The notes under the pieces are model-generated. The model did no database searches and was not told the DNA's origin. It saw nothing but the letters and a program-made list of their open reading frames with translations. From contig QMQE01000052.1 in assembly GCA_003650445.1 (NCBI GenBank), positions 1 through 14,255 on the forward strand: DNA of 14,255 nucleotides, read 5' to 3'. A program made the translations under genes and the position numbers. The DNA is from Acidobacteriota bacterium. GTDB taxonomy: Bacteria > Acidobacteriota > Holophagae > Thermotomaculales > Thermotomaculaceae. The number at the start of each line of letters is the position of its first letter. Position 1 is the first letter of the stretch. This document shows, piece by piece, positions 14,207 to 14,255 of the stretch.

Positions 14207-14255
14207 AGTGAGGCGTGAATGTGCATGTGCGCGAAAGATATGGAAAAGACTGGGA

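Noticed and set aside
14219..14255. Start of another gene (ATG at 14219, frame open to the window end)
   Set aside because: Only twelve codons are visible with a Cys- and Met-rich start and a weak ribosome binding site. There is not enough sequence to support a gene.

Overview
The window reads as chromosomal DNA from a Gram-negative (diderm) bacterium of mid-range GC. All supported genes lie on the + strand and are tightly packed. The clues to the organism are a LAB_N/ArnT-type lipid glycosylation cluster, an F1Fo ATP synthase with paired b' and b subunits but no a or c genes beside it, a TonB-like C-terminal domain, and an RdgC-like protein beginning MGFLKGS. I associate this mix with Desulfobacterota/Myxococcota/Acidobacteriota-type lineages. 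That placement comes from family memory and is not tested.

Region 1 (1-2738) starts with the probable 3' tail of an upstream gene, a hairpin followed by a T-rich tract, and a TATAAT promoter. It continues with three overlapping genes: a DPM1/ArnC-like family 2 glycosyltransferase, a free-standing LAB_N membrane protein of 92 aa, and an ArnT-like polytopic glycosyltransferase. Together they resemble a module that loads a sugar on a polyprenyl-phosphate carrier, moves it across the inner membrane and transfers it to an envelope acceptor.

Region 2 (2739-4747) holds a 194-nt intergenic region with an almost ideal sigma70-type promoter (TTGACA, 17 nt, TATTAT) and possible operator repeats. It drives a 604-aa protein with a cytoplasmic kinase-like domain that has lost its catalytic residues, one membrane helix, a roughly 150-residue charged helix, and a TonB/TolA-like C-terminal domain. 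This is the most unusual gene in the window.

Region 3 (4817-10572) is the ATP synthase operon, in the order b'-b-delta-alpha-gamma-beta-epsilon, with gaps of at most 18 nt or short overlaps. The catalytic and structural signatures are intact. The a and c subunits must be encoded elsewhere.

Region 4 (10556-14176) continues without a visible promoter. It encodes a TrmN6-like N6-adenine methyltransferase, two overlapping genes that together look like a split RdgC, and a secreted LysM/N-acetylmuramoyl-L-alanine amidase. A strong hairpin immediately follows the amidase stop codon.

I saw no tRNA, rRNA, CRISPR array, insertion sequence or attachment site. The best candidates for something little described are the pseudokinase-TolA/TonB fusion and the two-gene RdgC.
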